Shown here: positions 34,326 through 43,632 of the stretch, in pieces | How the letters are laid out: every line of letters begins with the position of its first letter | How positions within the stretch are numbered: the first letter of the stretch is position 1 | Source: CBDCCV01 sp965215025 | GTDB taxonomy: Bacteria; Bacteroidota; Rhodothermia; Rhodothermales; Salinibacteraceae | NCBI GenBank assembly: GCA_965215025.1 | Contig: CBDCCV010000002.1 | Location: 682,001 to 746,000 of the forward strand | DNA length: 64,000 nt | Direction of reading: 5' to 3' | The notes under the pieces: generated by a model | Told to the model about the DNA's origin: nothing | Database searches by the model: none | The model's input: only the letters and a program-made list of their open reading frames with translations | Position numbers and translations under genes: made by a program

Positions 34326-37300
34326 TTACGCCCATCGCATTTGCGCCTCGAGCGTCTGGTTGGCTTCCACGACAGCCGGTGCTTCCAATTTGAAGACAGC
34401 CGGTGCTTCCAATTTGAAAATCAACTGTCGGTCTTCCTGCACGGCCTCTGCCGGGACGGCGCGGCCAGCTACCGTCACGGCCGTTTCAGTGAGCCGGGCG
34501 TCCTCGGGAAGCTCGAAGCCGAGCGTGCGCGCTCGAAGCCGCCCCCACTTGAGGTCCAGGCGGTTCGTCTGCTTTTTTCCGTTTCGCTTCTGCACGAGGT
34601 GCCCCCAGCCTTCGGCTGCCGAAAAGAAAGCCCGAAAATCCTCCGGCCGCAGGCGCGGGGCAAAGCCGATGTGGCCCGCCGGGCCGTCGTACTCGAAGCC
34701 CGAGATGCCGAGCAGTGCCCCCCAGGAGGCGAGCGCCCGCACGTAGTGGTCCCCGCATTCGACTTCGTTCCACGGGTTGTGCTTGACGCCGTCGTAGCGC
34801 TCGTGCACGCCGCGCACGACGGCCAGCCCCTCTTTGAGCATGCCCTCTCTGATCATGTGGCTGGCCACCTGGTGCTCAATGCCCGTCCACACCTCGTTTT
34901 TGTAGCGGACGGCGTGACCGCCGGGGTGCTCGCTCCGCGGCCACGTGCAGGTAAAGAGGCCGCGCTCGCCGGGACGCGCGAACATGCGCCAGGGCGGATG
35001 CTCGCGGTTTTGCGCCGCCACGTTCGGCGCCCAGTTGTACCTCCAGATGGCGCCGAGCGCCTCGCGGACGCTTTCTTCCGGGTAGAGATAGCCGAGCCCC
35101 ACCTGGTGCGCCCAGTTCTGCCCGAAGAGTTGGTCTGATAGGCACCCTTCACCGTACTGGTGCTGTGGGTGCTTCTCCCAGTTTATGTCCTGGATGAAGT
35201 AGGCGCCGTTCCACAGCTCCTGCATGGTAAGCCGCCGGCCCTGCTCGAATATGCCGTGCAGCCGGCGCGCGTAGCCTGCCTCGCCCATCCAGCGCGCCAT
35301 CTCTTCCCCCGCGCGCAGCGCCGCCAGGTAAAGCGCGCCCACGAACGTGTTCTCCCCAAAGAACTCCACGTCGTACGTGTTGGCCTGCTCGCCGCTGATC
35401 ATGCCGTCGGCGTTGGCGTCCTGCTCGATGAGCCAGTTGAGCACTTGCTTAGTCTGCGGCCAGTTTCGCCGGAGAAAGGCGTCGTCGGGCGACATCTGGT
35501 GCTCGCGGTAGACCTTGAGCACCGTACCGGCCTGCCCATCCATGACCGGGTGGGTCAGCTCGCCGCTGGCGCCGCGCCCCCGGAAAGCCACGGCTCCGTC
35601 GGGGTAGAGCCCCTCTTCGCGGTCGAGGTCCTGCATCTCTCGGACGCTGCGCTCGAGGGTCGGGAAGAGCCGCGCCATCCCCTGCTCGTAGTTCCAGACG
35701 TGAATGCAGGTGCCCTGGCAGCAGCCCACGCCCTCCCAGCCCCAGAAGCGCCCGTTCTCGCGCCACTGGCACACCTCGGTGGCCAGGTTCGCCAGCGGCA
35801 TCCCGACACGCTGAACGAACCAGTAGGGCAGCGTCGTATCGAAGTAGGTGTCCCGAAAGCGAAGCGTCTCGCGCGTCAGCCGGTCGTAGTTATCAGCGAC
35901 GTAGCGCGCCACGTCGGGGGCATCTTCGAACAAATTGTTGTACATGTTGCCCACGCGCGGTCCTTTCACGCTGGCAGGCTCGCCCCAGCTAATCGAGCCG
36001 TTGAGCTGGTGGCGGTTTGGGAAGTGCCAGACCACGAGAAACGAGAGCGTTTTCTCCTCGCCAGGCGCCAAGCGCACCGTCTGGGCCACCGCTCCGCAAT
36101 GCTTTGCTTCCAGCGCGTGCGTGGCCTCCCCCGGCCCCGACAGCCTCCCCTGTTCCATCAGGTCCTTCAGGCCGCCTTCCTTGCTCTCCCACGCGGCGGT
36201 GGCCGAGGCGACCGCATCGCCCAACGCGACGAGCGCTGCCGTGCCGTACTGCGGGTGGGCGGGCGAGAACGGCTCCTCCGAGAGCGGCGGCCTGTTGGTA
36301 AAGTAAATCTGGTCGATGCCGAGGCTGCGCCGATTTCCAGACCGCCGGTCGATGACCTGTATGCGCGCCTGCTCTCCGACGAAGGGATGCACGTTCCAGT
36401 AGCGGATCGTCAACTCGCCGTTCGAAAAGCCCACGGCGGTGCGCACGACCCGGCCGTTCACGACGAGCTGCACGTCGATCTCCTCCGGTATCATGTGCCC
36501 TTCTCCCTCGAACACGATGTACCGCATGGGCACCGTGAAGGGATCGGAGACGAGCCGGCCTTTGCCGTTTCCCTCGCCGTACAGCGAGGTGGCGAAGCGA
36601 TTGCCTACGACGCCCTCCATCTCCTCTGCGGCGCGCTCCTTCGTGACCGGCCCGTCTCCGAAGGCCGTTCCCTCGGCGCGCCAGCCCTCGAAGGTGTCGC
36701 TCTCGAAATCTTCGAAAACCTCGACGCGGCGCTCGGCGAGCTGGTCGCTCGACGCCTCGACTGCTCTCATACGAACGCCGGTCATACCCCCTTCGCGGAC
36801 CACGCTGTTGTGGTTCTGGGCCGCCACCCGCCCGGCGTGTCCCAGAAAGACGGGGTTTCCCATCCAGCCGGCCAGGGTGGCCTTTACGGGCTGGTTCGAC
36901 GTGTTCTTTATGGTGTATCGCAGCACGGTCGCCGGCAGGGCCGAGTCGCGGGTGTTGAGCGGGATGAAAGGAGAGAAGACTTCCGCCTGCACCTCGACCG
37001 GCCACGCCGAATCTTCTTCGGCGTCGTACTCGATGGTGGCGACCGGGTATTCTCCGAAAAAGCGAATCTCGTCGAACCCTTCCCGGCTGAGCTCGCGCAT
37101 CTGCGCCGCCCCCCCGCCGCCGGCTGGCTCGACCCGCAGCGCCGCGCCCTGCTCGATGGGGCTGAAAGGCCGAAAGGTGTGGTAGTTCTGCTCGTAGGTG
37201 CCCGCCGGCGTAGCGAGCCATCGGTAGAAGCCCGGGCCGGTGTTGTGCGCGTTGTTGGCGATCCACCAGTGTGCCAGCGTGCCGTCGCCGCGCACGTAGA

Positions 37301-37631
37301 GCTGGCCCGCACCGATGCCCCCGCAAGGCATACCGATGGTTTCGAGCTCCTCGCCCCGGTACGGCCGGCGCGTGCCGCGCGCAAAGAGCGCCTCAATCCA
37401 CTGCGGGTCCAGGTCCTTGTCTGCCGGGATGTGGTGGGTGCTCTGCGGGAGGTCTTTCACGCTCGCGCAGCTGGCGCCGCCCAGCAGGGACAGCGACGCC
37501 ACCCCCATGCCGGTTCGCTTTATAAATTCTCGCCGCTCCATTCCCCCGCCGTCGCAACATCCCGGCGGGCAGCAAGGATCGCCCTCTATGCCGTTCTTTT
37601 CTTCGAGAGACGGTTGTTCTTCCCGGCTCAT
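34326..37631 (-). CDS. GH116-like glycosidase (DUF608), large secreted enzyme
   Basis: The start at 37631 has GGGAG just before it; an inner ATG (37541, MERREFIKRTGMGVASLSLL) would begin right at the twin-arginine-type signal and may be the real one. The longer form has an odd cysteine-rich N-terminus (DPCCPPGCCDGGG). The core has IGMPCGGIGAGQLYVRGDGT, the N-terminal beta-domain of bile-acid glucosidase/GBA2-like proteins, then HVWNYEQGMARLFPTLERSV, YDVEFFGENTFVGALYLAAL (catalytic-acid region) and GIEHQVASHMIREGMLKEGL. GH116 enzymes cleave beta-glucosides, xylosides or related sugars. A 24-base tandem duplication lies near the C-terminus. Confidence 0.82.
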   Translation of the reverse strand: MSREEQPSLEEKNGIEGDPCCPPGCCDGGGMERREFIKRTGMGVASLSLLGGASCASVKDLPQSTHHIPADKDLDPQWIEALFARGTRRPYRGEELETIGMPCGGIGAGQLYVRGDGTLAHWWIANNAHNTGPGFYRWLATPAGTYEQNYHTFRPFSPIEQGAALRVEPAGGGGAAQMRELSREGFDEIRFFGEYPVATIEYDAEEDSAWPVEVQAEVFSPFIPLNTRDSALPATVLRYTIKNTSNQPVKATLAGWMGNPVFLGHAGRVAAQNHNSVVREGGMTGVRMRAVEASSDQLAERRVEVFEDFESDTFEGWRAEGTAFGDGPVTKERAAEEMEGVVGNRFATSLYGEGNGKGRLVSDPFTVPMRYIVFEGEGHMIPEEIDVQLVVNGRVVRTAVGFSNGELTIRYWNVHPFVGEQARIQVIDRRSGNRRSLGIDQIYFTNRPPLSEEPFSPAHPQYGTAALVALGDAVASATAAWESKEGGLKDLMEQGRLSGPGEATHALEAKHCGAVAQTVRLAPGEEKTLSFLVVWHFPNRHQLNGSISWGEPASVKGPRVGNMYNNLFEDAPDVARYVADNYDRLTRETLRFRDTYFDTTLPYWFVQRVGMPLANLATEVCQWRENGRFWGWEGVGCCQGTCIHVWNYEQGMARLFPTLERSVREMQDLDREEGLYPDGAVAFRGRGASGELTHPVMDGQAGTVLKVYREHQMSPDDAFLRRNWPQTKQVLNWLIEQDANADGMISGEQANTYDVEFFGENTFVGALYLAALRAGEEMARWMGEAGYARRLHGIFEQGRRLTMQELWNGAYFIQDINWEKHPQHQYGEGCLSDQLFGQNWAHQVGLGYLYPEESVREALGAIWRYNWAPNVAAQNREHPPWRMFARPGERGLFTCTWPRSEHPGGHAVRYKNEVWTGIEHQVASHMIREGMLKEGLAVVRGVHERYDGVKHNPWNEVECGDHYVRALASWGALLGISGFEYDGPAGHIGFAPRLRPEDFRAFFSAAEGWGHLVQKRNGKKQTNRLDLKWGRLRARTLGFELPEDARLTETAVTVAGRAVPAEAVQEDRQLIFKLEAPAVFKLEAPAVVEANQTLEAQMRWA
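34371..34418 (-). repeat. 24-bp perfect tandem duplication in the GH116 gene
   Basis: Bases 34371-34394 and 34395-34418 are identical. The protein gains a second copy of an eight-residue unit (FKLEAPAV) close to its C-terminus, in frame. Confidence 0.95.
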
Positions 37632-37722
37632 ATCTCCCATCGGTTATTCGGGTTCGCGGTTGTTGAAGACCCGCACCGTCACTCCAGCACGACCCGCATG
37701 GAACGTTGATTCATCCTCCACT

Positions 37723-40197
37723 TTACTCCCGCACACTTACAGCAGCCGCCCGGGTGCCGAGGTCGGCGTGCGCCGCGTGCACCGTGACCGTGCCGACGCC
37801 GCCCTGCGTGGTTTTGAGCCATACCGCCCCCGCCCCGCCCGTGTCGGTAAATGAGAAGGGATTGCTGCCGACTATCTCGCCCGGCCCCTCGACCTCCAGC
37901 TCCACCTCGCCGGTGACGAAGAGCCGCTGGTTGCCGTACTCGTCGACCGCGCGCAGGACTATCCGCGTGGCGTCGATCCCGTCGGCTTCGAGCACGTCGT
38001 CGTCGGCTTCGACCCGCAGCTGGTCCCGTTCGGTATTCGCCGAGAACGAGCGCGAGATCGCCTTGCGCTCCCCGACGAAACCGTCGATGCGCAATTCCGG
38101 CAGCCGCTCGGCGCCGTTCTGCACCGTCAGGTCGGCAAAGAAAGGCGGGTAGTCCAGGTTGTCGAAGTCCTCGCGGTCGGGCTCCGCCTGGGCGACCTGC
38201 TGGCCGTCTATGTAAAGCTCCAGCCTCTCGCAGTTTGAACAGACCATGGCGCCCTCGCCGGGTCCCGGCAGCTCCTCGTCGAAGATCCAGTAGAAGGCCG
38301 GCTCTAGCACCACCTTTTCTTCGGGATCGACCTGCGAGCGGTAGATGCCGGCGCCGCGCTTGGGAATACGGAAGATGTCGGCGACCCCGTTCCACTTCAT
38401 GTTCCGGTAAATCTTCCCCGACCCTATCTGCCCTCGGAACACCGAGCCGTAATCGAAGGCGGACCAGGCCAGCACGCCGCTGTAGCGCTCACAGGCACCC
38501 GCCGCATGGTGCATCTGGGCGTGCAAGACGGCCTGTTGCTGCTGCGCGTCCAAGAAGGCCTGCGGTGACTGCTCCTGCTTTCTGAGCGTGCGGCGGTAGA
38601 GCGGAGGCTGAAAGGCAGAGCCGACCGTCTCCGTGATCAGATACGGAAGGTCGCCTACCGGACTCAAGATCGTTTCGTCCGGATTTTTCGAGTAATCGTT
38701 CTGCCCCCACACGTCTTGCAGGTACTCCTCGGGAGCGTACTCCACGTTTGGACGCCCGCCATGCGCGGCGGTCGTAGGCCGGGTGTCGTCCAGCGATTTC
38801 GCTGCCCGTCTGGTCCTTGCGTACAGATCGAGAGAGCCGCTAAAGGCGTGGTTGATTTCCACCGCCCACATGATGACCGACGGGCGGTTGCGGTCGCGGC
38901 GGACCATCTCCTCGACGTCGCGGACGAAGAGATCCTGCCAGTCCTCGTCCCCGAGCGGCAGCCAGGTGGGCGGTTCCTCCCAGACCAGCAGCCCCAGCTC
39001 GTCGCAGGCGTCGAGGAAGTGCTGCGACTGCGGGTAGTGCGAACAGCGCACCATGTTGCAGTTGAACTCTTCCTTGAGGAGCTCAGCGTCCCTGCGCTGG
39101 ACCCGCTCGGGCATGGCATAGCCCACGTACGGGAAGTGCTCGTGGCGGTTGAGGCCGAAGATCTGGAGGCGTCGGCCATTGAGGTAAAAGCCGTCTTTTT
39201 CGAAGCGCGCCTCCCGGAAGCCCGTGCGCGTGTGATACTCGTGGAGGGGGCTGCACCCTCTCTCGCCTCTTCGCCCACGTTTCTTTGCGGATTTCTCGTA
39301 GAGGCGCACCCGCACGTCGTAGAGGTTCGGGTCGTTGACGTCCCAGAGGTTGACCGCCTCGAGGCCGCCGATGGTCAGCTTCACCGCCTCGTCGCTCGAA
39401 GAGACTTCCCGGGTAGCCCGGGCGAGGGAGCGGTCGCCGCTGCACACCTCTGCGTCCACCAGCAGCGGGCTTTCGGCGTCAGCCGTGCTGTTCAGATGGC
39501 ATTCCACTTCCAGCCGGCGGTCCCTGTCGCTCAGCACGTCCACGGGCCTGGCGAACACGTCGCTGACGAACGTCTCCGGCACGACGCGCAGGCTCACGCT
39601 TCGGTACAGCCCGCCGGGCTGGAGGTAGTCAATCGCCTCGGGGACGCCGGGCTGGTTGGGCGGCACGTCCAGCGTCCGCGCGTCCAGTTCGACCGCCAGT
39701 ACGTTGCCGCCGTCTTCGATCAGGTCGGTGATCTCGTAACTGAACGGCAGGTAGCCGCCGAGGTGCCGGCCCAGCTGCTTGCCGTTGAGCGTGGGCGTAG
39801 CCCCGATCATGACCCCCTCGAAGTCGAGAAACACGCGCGCGGCGGAAGGCAGCCTCGAACCGTCGAAGTGGCGCCTGTAAATCCAGACGTCCGCCCAGCT
39901 TTCGGGGTCCCAGTCCCAGTAGGATAGGTCCGCGACGCAGTGCGGGAGCGTCACCTGCTCGAACGTGCTGTCGTCGAACTGAGGCTGCGCCGAGCCGTCG
40001 GTCGCCCGACCGCCGAAGAGCCAGTCGTGGGTGAGCGGGAAGGTCTTGCTCGCAGCCCCGCGGACCGGCGCCTGGGGGCGCATCCACGACGGCGAGGGCA
40101 GCGCCGCAACGGCGAGCGCGGCCCCGGCCCTCTTCAAGAAGGCTCGTCTGGTCGGTTTTAGGGAGTGGCCGCGCTCGGGGCCGGGAAGCTTCTTCAT
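37723..40197 (-). CDS. GH2-family beta-galactosidase-like enzyme, Tat-exported
   Basis: I chose the ATG at 40197 (MKKLPGPERGHSLKPTRRAF), which gives a twin-arginine signal (TRRAFLKRAG). The domains are the GH2 sugar-binding jelly roll (DSTFEQVTLPHCVADLS, VWIYRRHFDGSR), an Ig-like linker, and the TIM barrel from RRLQIFGLNRHEHFPYVGYA with MVRCSHYPQSQHFLDACDEL. Where GH2 enzymes usually read W-x-x-x-N-E, this one reads VIMWAVEINHAFSG (about residue 440-455), so the acid/base position is shifted or altered. LPYLITETVGSA is the likely nucleophile region. The C-terminus has one or two Ig-like domains. Specificity could be beta-galactosidase, beta-glucuronidase or other. Confidence 0.83.
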   Translation of the reverse strand: MKKLPGPERGHSLKPTRRAFLKRAGAALAVAALPSPSWMRPQAPVRGAASKTFPLTHDWLFGGRATDGSAQPQFDDSTFEQVTLPHCVADLSYWDWDPESWADVWIYRRHFDGSRLPSAARVFLDFEGVMIGATPTLNGKQLGRHLGGYLPFSYEITDLIEDGGNVLAVELDARTLDVPPNQPGVPEAIDYLQPGGLYRSVSLRVVPETFVSDVFARPVDVLSDRDRRLEVECHLNSTADAESPLLVDAEVCSGDRSLARATREVSSSDEAVKLTIGGLEAVNLWDVNDPNLYDVRVRLYEKSAKKRGRRGERGCSPLHEYHTRTGFREARFEKDGFYLNGRRLQIFGLNRHEHFPYVGYAMPERVQRRDAELLKEEFNCNMVRCSHYPQSQHFLDACDELGLLVWEEPPTWLPLGDEDWQDLFVRDVEEMVRRDRNRPSVIMWAVEINHAFSGSLDLYARTRRAAKSLDDTRPTTAAHGGRPNVEYAPEEYLQDVWGQNDYSKNPDETILSPVGDLPYLITETVGSAFQPPLYRRTLRKQEQSPQAFLDAQQQQAVLHAQMHHAAGACERYSGVLAWSAFDYGSVFRGQIGSGKIYRNMKWNGVADIFRIPKRGAGIYRSQVDPEEKVVLEPAFYWIFDEELPGPGEGAMVCSNCERLELYIDGQQVAQAEPDREDFDNLDYPPFFADLTVQNGAERLPELRIDGFVGERKAISRSFSANTERDQLRVEADDDVLEADGIDATRIVLRAVDEYGNQRLFVTGEVELEVEGPGEIVGSNPFSFTDTGGAGAVWLKTTQGGVGTVTVHAAHADLGTRAAAVSVRE

Positions 40198-40201
40198 AGA
40201 G

Positions 40202-40231
40202 CAAGAAAGCAAATCTCAAGAAAGCAAATCC
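40202..40231. repeat. 15-bp tandem repeat between GH2 gene and sulfatase 6
   Basis: CAAGAAAGCAAATCT (40202-40216) is followed by CAAGAAAGCAAATCC (40217-40231), 14 of 15 matched. It lies just upstream of the GH2 start. Confidence 0.85.
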
Positions 40232-40250
40232 CGAAAAGAGCGCTGCCGGG

Positions 40251-41795
40251 TCAGTAAGGAATCCTGAAGCTGTCGATTTCCGGCTCCGTGCGCGCCTGGT
40301 CGATGAGCGTGCTGAGCCGGTCGGCCACCTCGGGATACACGTCGGATACGTCTTTCGTCTCGGCCACGTCCTCGCTCAGGTCGTACAGCTCCAGCCACGA
40401 CCCGCGCTCGCGCGTGCGGAAGCGGATCGCCTTCCAGCGCCCCTGCCGCAAGGCCTGCGCGTAGACGCGTCCCCAGGTGTTGTGAAACTCCCAGTAGAGG
40501 TAGTCGTGCCTGGGCGGCTGGCCCTGGCCCGTGAGCGCGCTGACCATCGAGAGGCCGTCGATGCCCGGGGGCGCCTGCGTGCCGGCCAGCTCGGCGGCGG
40601 TGGGCAAGAAGTCCCACATGGCCCAGATGTGGCCGCTCACGCGCCCGGGCGCGACCGGCCCGCCCCAGGCGATCATGGGCACGCGAATGCCGCCCTCGAA
40701 GAGGTCGCGCTTGAGGCCGCGCAGGGGGCCGTTGCTTTCGAAAAAGCCCGGCGCGGCTCCTCCCTCGATGTGAGGACCGTTGTCGCTCGAAAACATCACA
40801 ACGGTGTTCTCGTCCAGCCCGAGCGCTTCCAGCTTGTCGAGCAGGCGCCCCACGCTGTTGTCCATGTGCGTCACCATCGCGGCAAAGGCGGCGTGCGGCT
40901 GTTCCTGCCCCCGGTAGGTGTTCGCCACGCCGCAGCACGGGAAGGGCGCTTCGGGCTTGAGAAGGCTTCGGCCGTTGGGCGCCAAGTACTTCTGGAGCGA
41001 GCTGTCGGGCACCGTGAGCGCTGCGTGCGGGACGGCGAACGGCACGTAAAGGAAAAACGGCTCGTCCCGGTGCCGCTCGATGAAGTCCAAGGACTCCTTG
41101 ACGAAAAGGTCGTGCGTGTACTGCGTCGTGTCCAGGGAGACCTTCTGCAGCTGCTCGCCGTCCGAGCGCCAGAGGTAGTCGGTGTAGTGCTCGTGGGCGT
41201 GTACGTGCGTGAGGTAGCCGAAGAACTCGTCGAAGCCCTGCTCGTGCGGGACGCCCGTGGTGCCCTCCCGGCCGAGCCCCCACTTGCCGAACATGCCCGT
41301 CGCGTAGCCCGCTTCCTTCAGCACCTCGGGCACGGGGCGGTCCTGGGGACGCAACGGCTGAAAGTCATTGCCCCGGACGTAGGCGTGCCCCATGTGGTTG
41401 CCCGTCATGAGCGACCAGCGCGACGGCGCGCACACGGTGCTGCCCGCGTAGAACTGTGTGAACTGCGTCCCCTCACGCGCCATGCGGTCCAGGTGCGGCG
41501 TCTGTATGATGCGCTGCCCGTAGACGCCTACGTCGCCGTAGCCGAGGTCATCGGCAAGAATGAAGATGATGTTGGGGGGCTTGGCTTCTTCCACCTCCGT
41601 GCTGTCCCCCTCTGTCCCTTTCTCAAATGTTCCTTCGGGAGAGTTTTCGCCGTAAAAAGACACCTCTGTCGTTTCCGCCGCCCCTTCGCCCGCGAACGAA
41701 AGCGCACCAAGCAACAGAGCAACCACAAGCGAGAGCCTAAGCGTTGACCGGTTTCCGTCCCGTACACAGTCAGCTTCTGTGATGTCTTCTTTCAT
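40251..41795 (-). CDS. Family S1 sulfatase (no. 6)
   Basis: A hydrophobic signal (LSLVVALLLGALSFAGEGAA) sits behind a 20-residue basic/acidic start. The core shows NIIFILADDLGYGDVGVYGQ, STVCAPSRWSLMTGNHMGHA (Cys122), MFGKWGLGREGTTGVPHEQG, and VMFSSDNGPHIEGGAAPGFF. The length (514) is normal. The CAPSRW form and the GGIRVPMIAWG block resemble the large arylsulfatase branch common in marine bacteria. It ends 53 bases ahead of the GH2 gene in the direction of transcription. Confidence 0.92.
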   Translation of the reverse strand: MKEDITEADCVRDGNRSTLRLSLVVALLLGALSFAGEGAAETTEVSFYGENSPEGTFEKGTEGDSTEVEEAKPPNIIFILADDLGYGDVGVYGQRIIQTPHLDRMAREGTQFTQFYAGSTVCAPSRWSLMTGNHMGHAYVRGNDFQPLRPQDRPVPEVLKEAGYATGMFGKWGLGREGTTGVPHEQGFDEFFGYLTHVHAHEHYTDYLWRSDGEQLQKVSLDTTQYTHDLFVKESLDFIERHRDEPFFLYVPFAVPHAALTVPDSSLQKYLAPNGRSLLKPEAPFPCCGVANTYRGQEQPHAAFAAMVTHMDNSVGRLLDKLEALGLDENTVVMFSSDNGPHIEGGAAPGFFESNGPLRGLKRDLFEGGIRVPMIAWGGPVAPGRVSGHIWAMWDFLPTAAELAGTQAPPGIDGLSMVSALTGQGQPPRHDYLYWEFHNTWGRVYAQALRQGRWKAIRFRTRERGSWLELYDLSEDVAETKDVSDVYPEVADRLSTLIDQARTEPEIDSFRIPY

Positions 41796-41840
41796 CTTGT
41801 TACCTCTTGTTGGATTGGTTCGGAATGCCAGCCGTTGCGT

Positions 41841-43595
41841 TTAGCCGTCCACCACGTCGACGGAAAACCACGTGTCAGGTCCCGGCAAGAGGTCGAGCGC
41901 GCCGCCCGTCGTCTGGCGAACGCGCAGACGCAGCTCGTCTCCTTCCTCCACGGGGATGACGGCGGACTGAATGTTCTGCTCGTGGGACGCCGTGGAGCCT
42001 GCGGAAGGGCTTTCTTCGCTGGCCCGCCCGTTGCCGGCGAAGCCTTCGCCATTTTTGGTGAACTCGACCTGGCGGCGCCCCGCCCCGCCCCCGTCCCAGG
42101 TGACGCCGGCGGCGAGCTGCACGTAGTGAATCCCCTTGTTGGCCGGAATCGCGACGCCGCCCGCCTCGCCGCCCGCGTCCTCTTCCCAGAGGTCCGCCGT
42201 GTCGTACTCGGCTCCTGCCCACGTCACTGGCGTCCACTCCGCGTCAGGAACGCTCTGGTCGGCAGCGCGCAGCAAGGCCCCGCGGTGCGCGTCTGTGGCG
42301 AAAATGGACCCCCTGCCTGGATCCACGATGATCGGATCGACCGAGGTGCGGCCCAGCAGCGGGTCCGGCCTGGTGTTGAAGCGGTTGCTCGCGCAGACGA
42401 TGTCTGTGGCGCCGCGTTCGATGTGAATGCCCGTCCCGGTCGCGTGAAAGAGGTTTTCTTTGATTTGAATGTCGTAGCAGTCGCTGTCGATCTCGATCAT
42501 CTTCCGCCCCGGGTTGGTAGGCTGCTGGAAGATGTTGTCGACGATGATCCCGCCGAAGGAATCGATGAGCTGGATATCGCTGTACGGCGCCGGCTCTTCG
42601 TTGCGATACACCCGGCTGTACAAGAGGCAGTTGGTGATCTGAAAATATTTGCGCGTCATGCGGATGCCCACGTCGTAGCAATTGATGTGGCACGTGTCGA
42701 TCTCGACCTGCGGCTCGGGGGTAGGCGTGCGGATGTCCATTCCCACACCGCACTCCACGGCGAAGCTGCGGTAGAAGGCCGCGTCCTCGGGCGCCGTCGG
42801 CGTGCTCTCGGAGACGACCTCGTAGCCGGTCTTCGCTGACCACGCGTAGCAGTTCTGGAAGCTCGGCGCGTACGAACCGTTGGCCTGAAACGCGCAGGTG
42901 GCAGCAAGAACCTGCTCCCGGGGAACCCCCCCGCCGAAGGGTCCGGCGAAGATGACGTTCAAAAAGAGCGGGCGCCACTGGTTGATGCTCCGAATGCCGT
43001 AGTCGAAGTATCCCTGCTTCGTGGACGAGCCGCGCATCTCCACGTTTTCCACGAGGAGGTTGCGCTTGTGCAGGTTGCCGCGCTCCGGCTGCGAAAGCTC
43101 GATGGCCGTCCCTCCGCCCGAAAGCCCCGTAAAAAACGACAGGTCGCGGATGGTCGTCTGCGAGCGCCGCTCGGCCCGTCTGAACTGAAAGACGCCCTCG
43201 GAATTGTTGGAGTAGAGGTTGGAGATCCCCTGCCCGGCCCCGACGATGGCCACGTTCCAGCGCGGCGTTGAATTAGTCACGCGCCGGTCGAAGCGGTAGT
43301 CACCGGGCGGCACGTAGAGCACGCCCGTCCCCGCCGAGGCGATGGCGCCGAGGGCGTCCTCGAAGGCGCCGCTGTCGTCGGTCTCGCCGTCCCCCACGGC
43401 GCCGTACTCGCGCACGTTGTAGACGCCTTCGACGTTCATCAGCCCCGGCGTTCCCGAGCGCGGCGGCGGCGCTGAGCTGGCGCGGCCGGGCAGCAACGCC
43501 ACCACCCCGGCCAGGCCCGCCGAGGCGAGCAACTCGCGCCGTCCCAGCCGGCGTTTGCTTTTCAGTCCTTGCTTATCGTTGTCACGCTCTGTCAC
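41841..43595 (-). CDS. Tat-exported parallel beta-helix protein with C1q-like end (paralogue 2)
   Basis: The N-terminus has a twin-arginine signal (RRLGRRELLASAGLAG). The beta-helix domain starts at GVYNVREYGAVGDGETDDSG and GVLYVPPGDYRFDRRV and includes INQWRPLFLNVIFAGPF and CHINCYDVGIRMTRKYFQIT. The C-terminus (about 455-584) is a jelly-roll domain with PANKGIHYVQLAAGVTWDGG, then VRQTTGGALDLLPGPDTWFS and ending VDVVDG, a C1q/TNF-like pattern. It is very close to the protein at 50109-51923 and related to that at 17996. An enzyme attacking uronic-acid-containing or other polysaccharide is likely, but no catalytic residues can be named. Confidence 0.85.
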   Translation of the reverse strand: MTERDNDKQGLKSKRRLGRRELLASAGLAGVVALLPGRASSAPPPRSGTPGLMNVEGVYNVREYGAVGDGETDDSGAFEDALGAIASAGTGVLYVPPGDYRFDRRVTNSTPRWNVAIVGAGQGISNLYSNNSEGVFQFRRAERRSQTTIRDLSFFTGLSGGGTAIELSQPERGNLHKRNLLVENVEMRGSSTKQGYFDYGIRSINQWRPLFLNVIFAGPFGGGVPREQVLAATCAFQANGSYAPSFQNCYAWSAKTGYEVVSESTPTAPEDAAFYRSFAVECGVGMDIRTPTPEPQVEIDTCHINCYDVGIRMTRKYFQITNCLLYSRVYRNEEPAPYSDIQLIDSFGGIIVDNIFQQPTNPGRKMIEIDSDCYDIQIKENLFHATGTGIHIERGATDIVCASNRFNTRPDPLLGRTSVDPIIVDPGRGSIFATDAHRGALLRAADQSVPDAEWTPVTWAGAEYDTADLWEEDAGGEAGGVAIPANKGIHYVQLAAGVTWDGGGAGRRQVEFTKNGEGFAGNGRASEESPSAGSTASHEQNIQSAVIPVEEGDELRLRVRQTTGGALDLLPGPDTWFSVDVVDG

Positions 43596-43632
43596 TATGC
43601 TTTTCGCTTTTTTGAATGGAGAATGAAGAGGG

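Noticed and set aside
35160..37709. 849-codon plus-strand open frame
   Set aside because: It lies exactly opposite the GH116 gene, has no motif and is a shadow caused by the high-GC codon pattern. The same holds for the long plus-strand frames at 17978-19726, 20734-22059, 32577-34079, 38716-39927, 45285-46529, 48484-50088 and 50298-52022.
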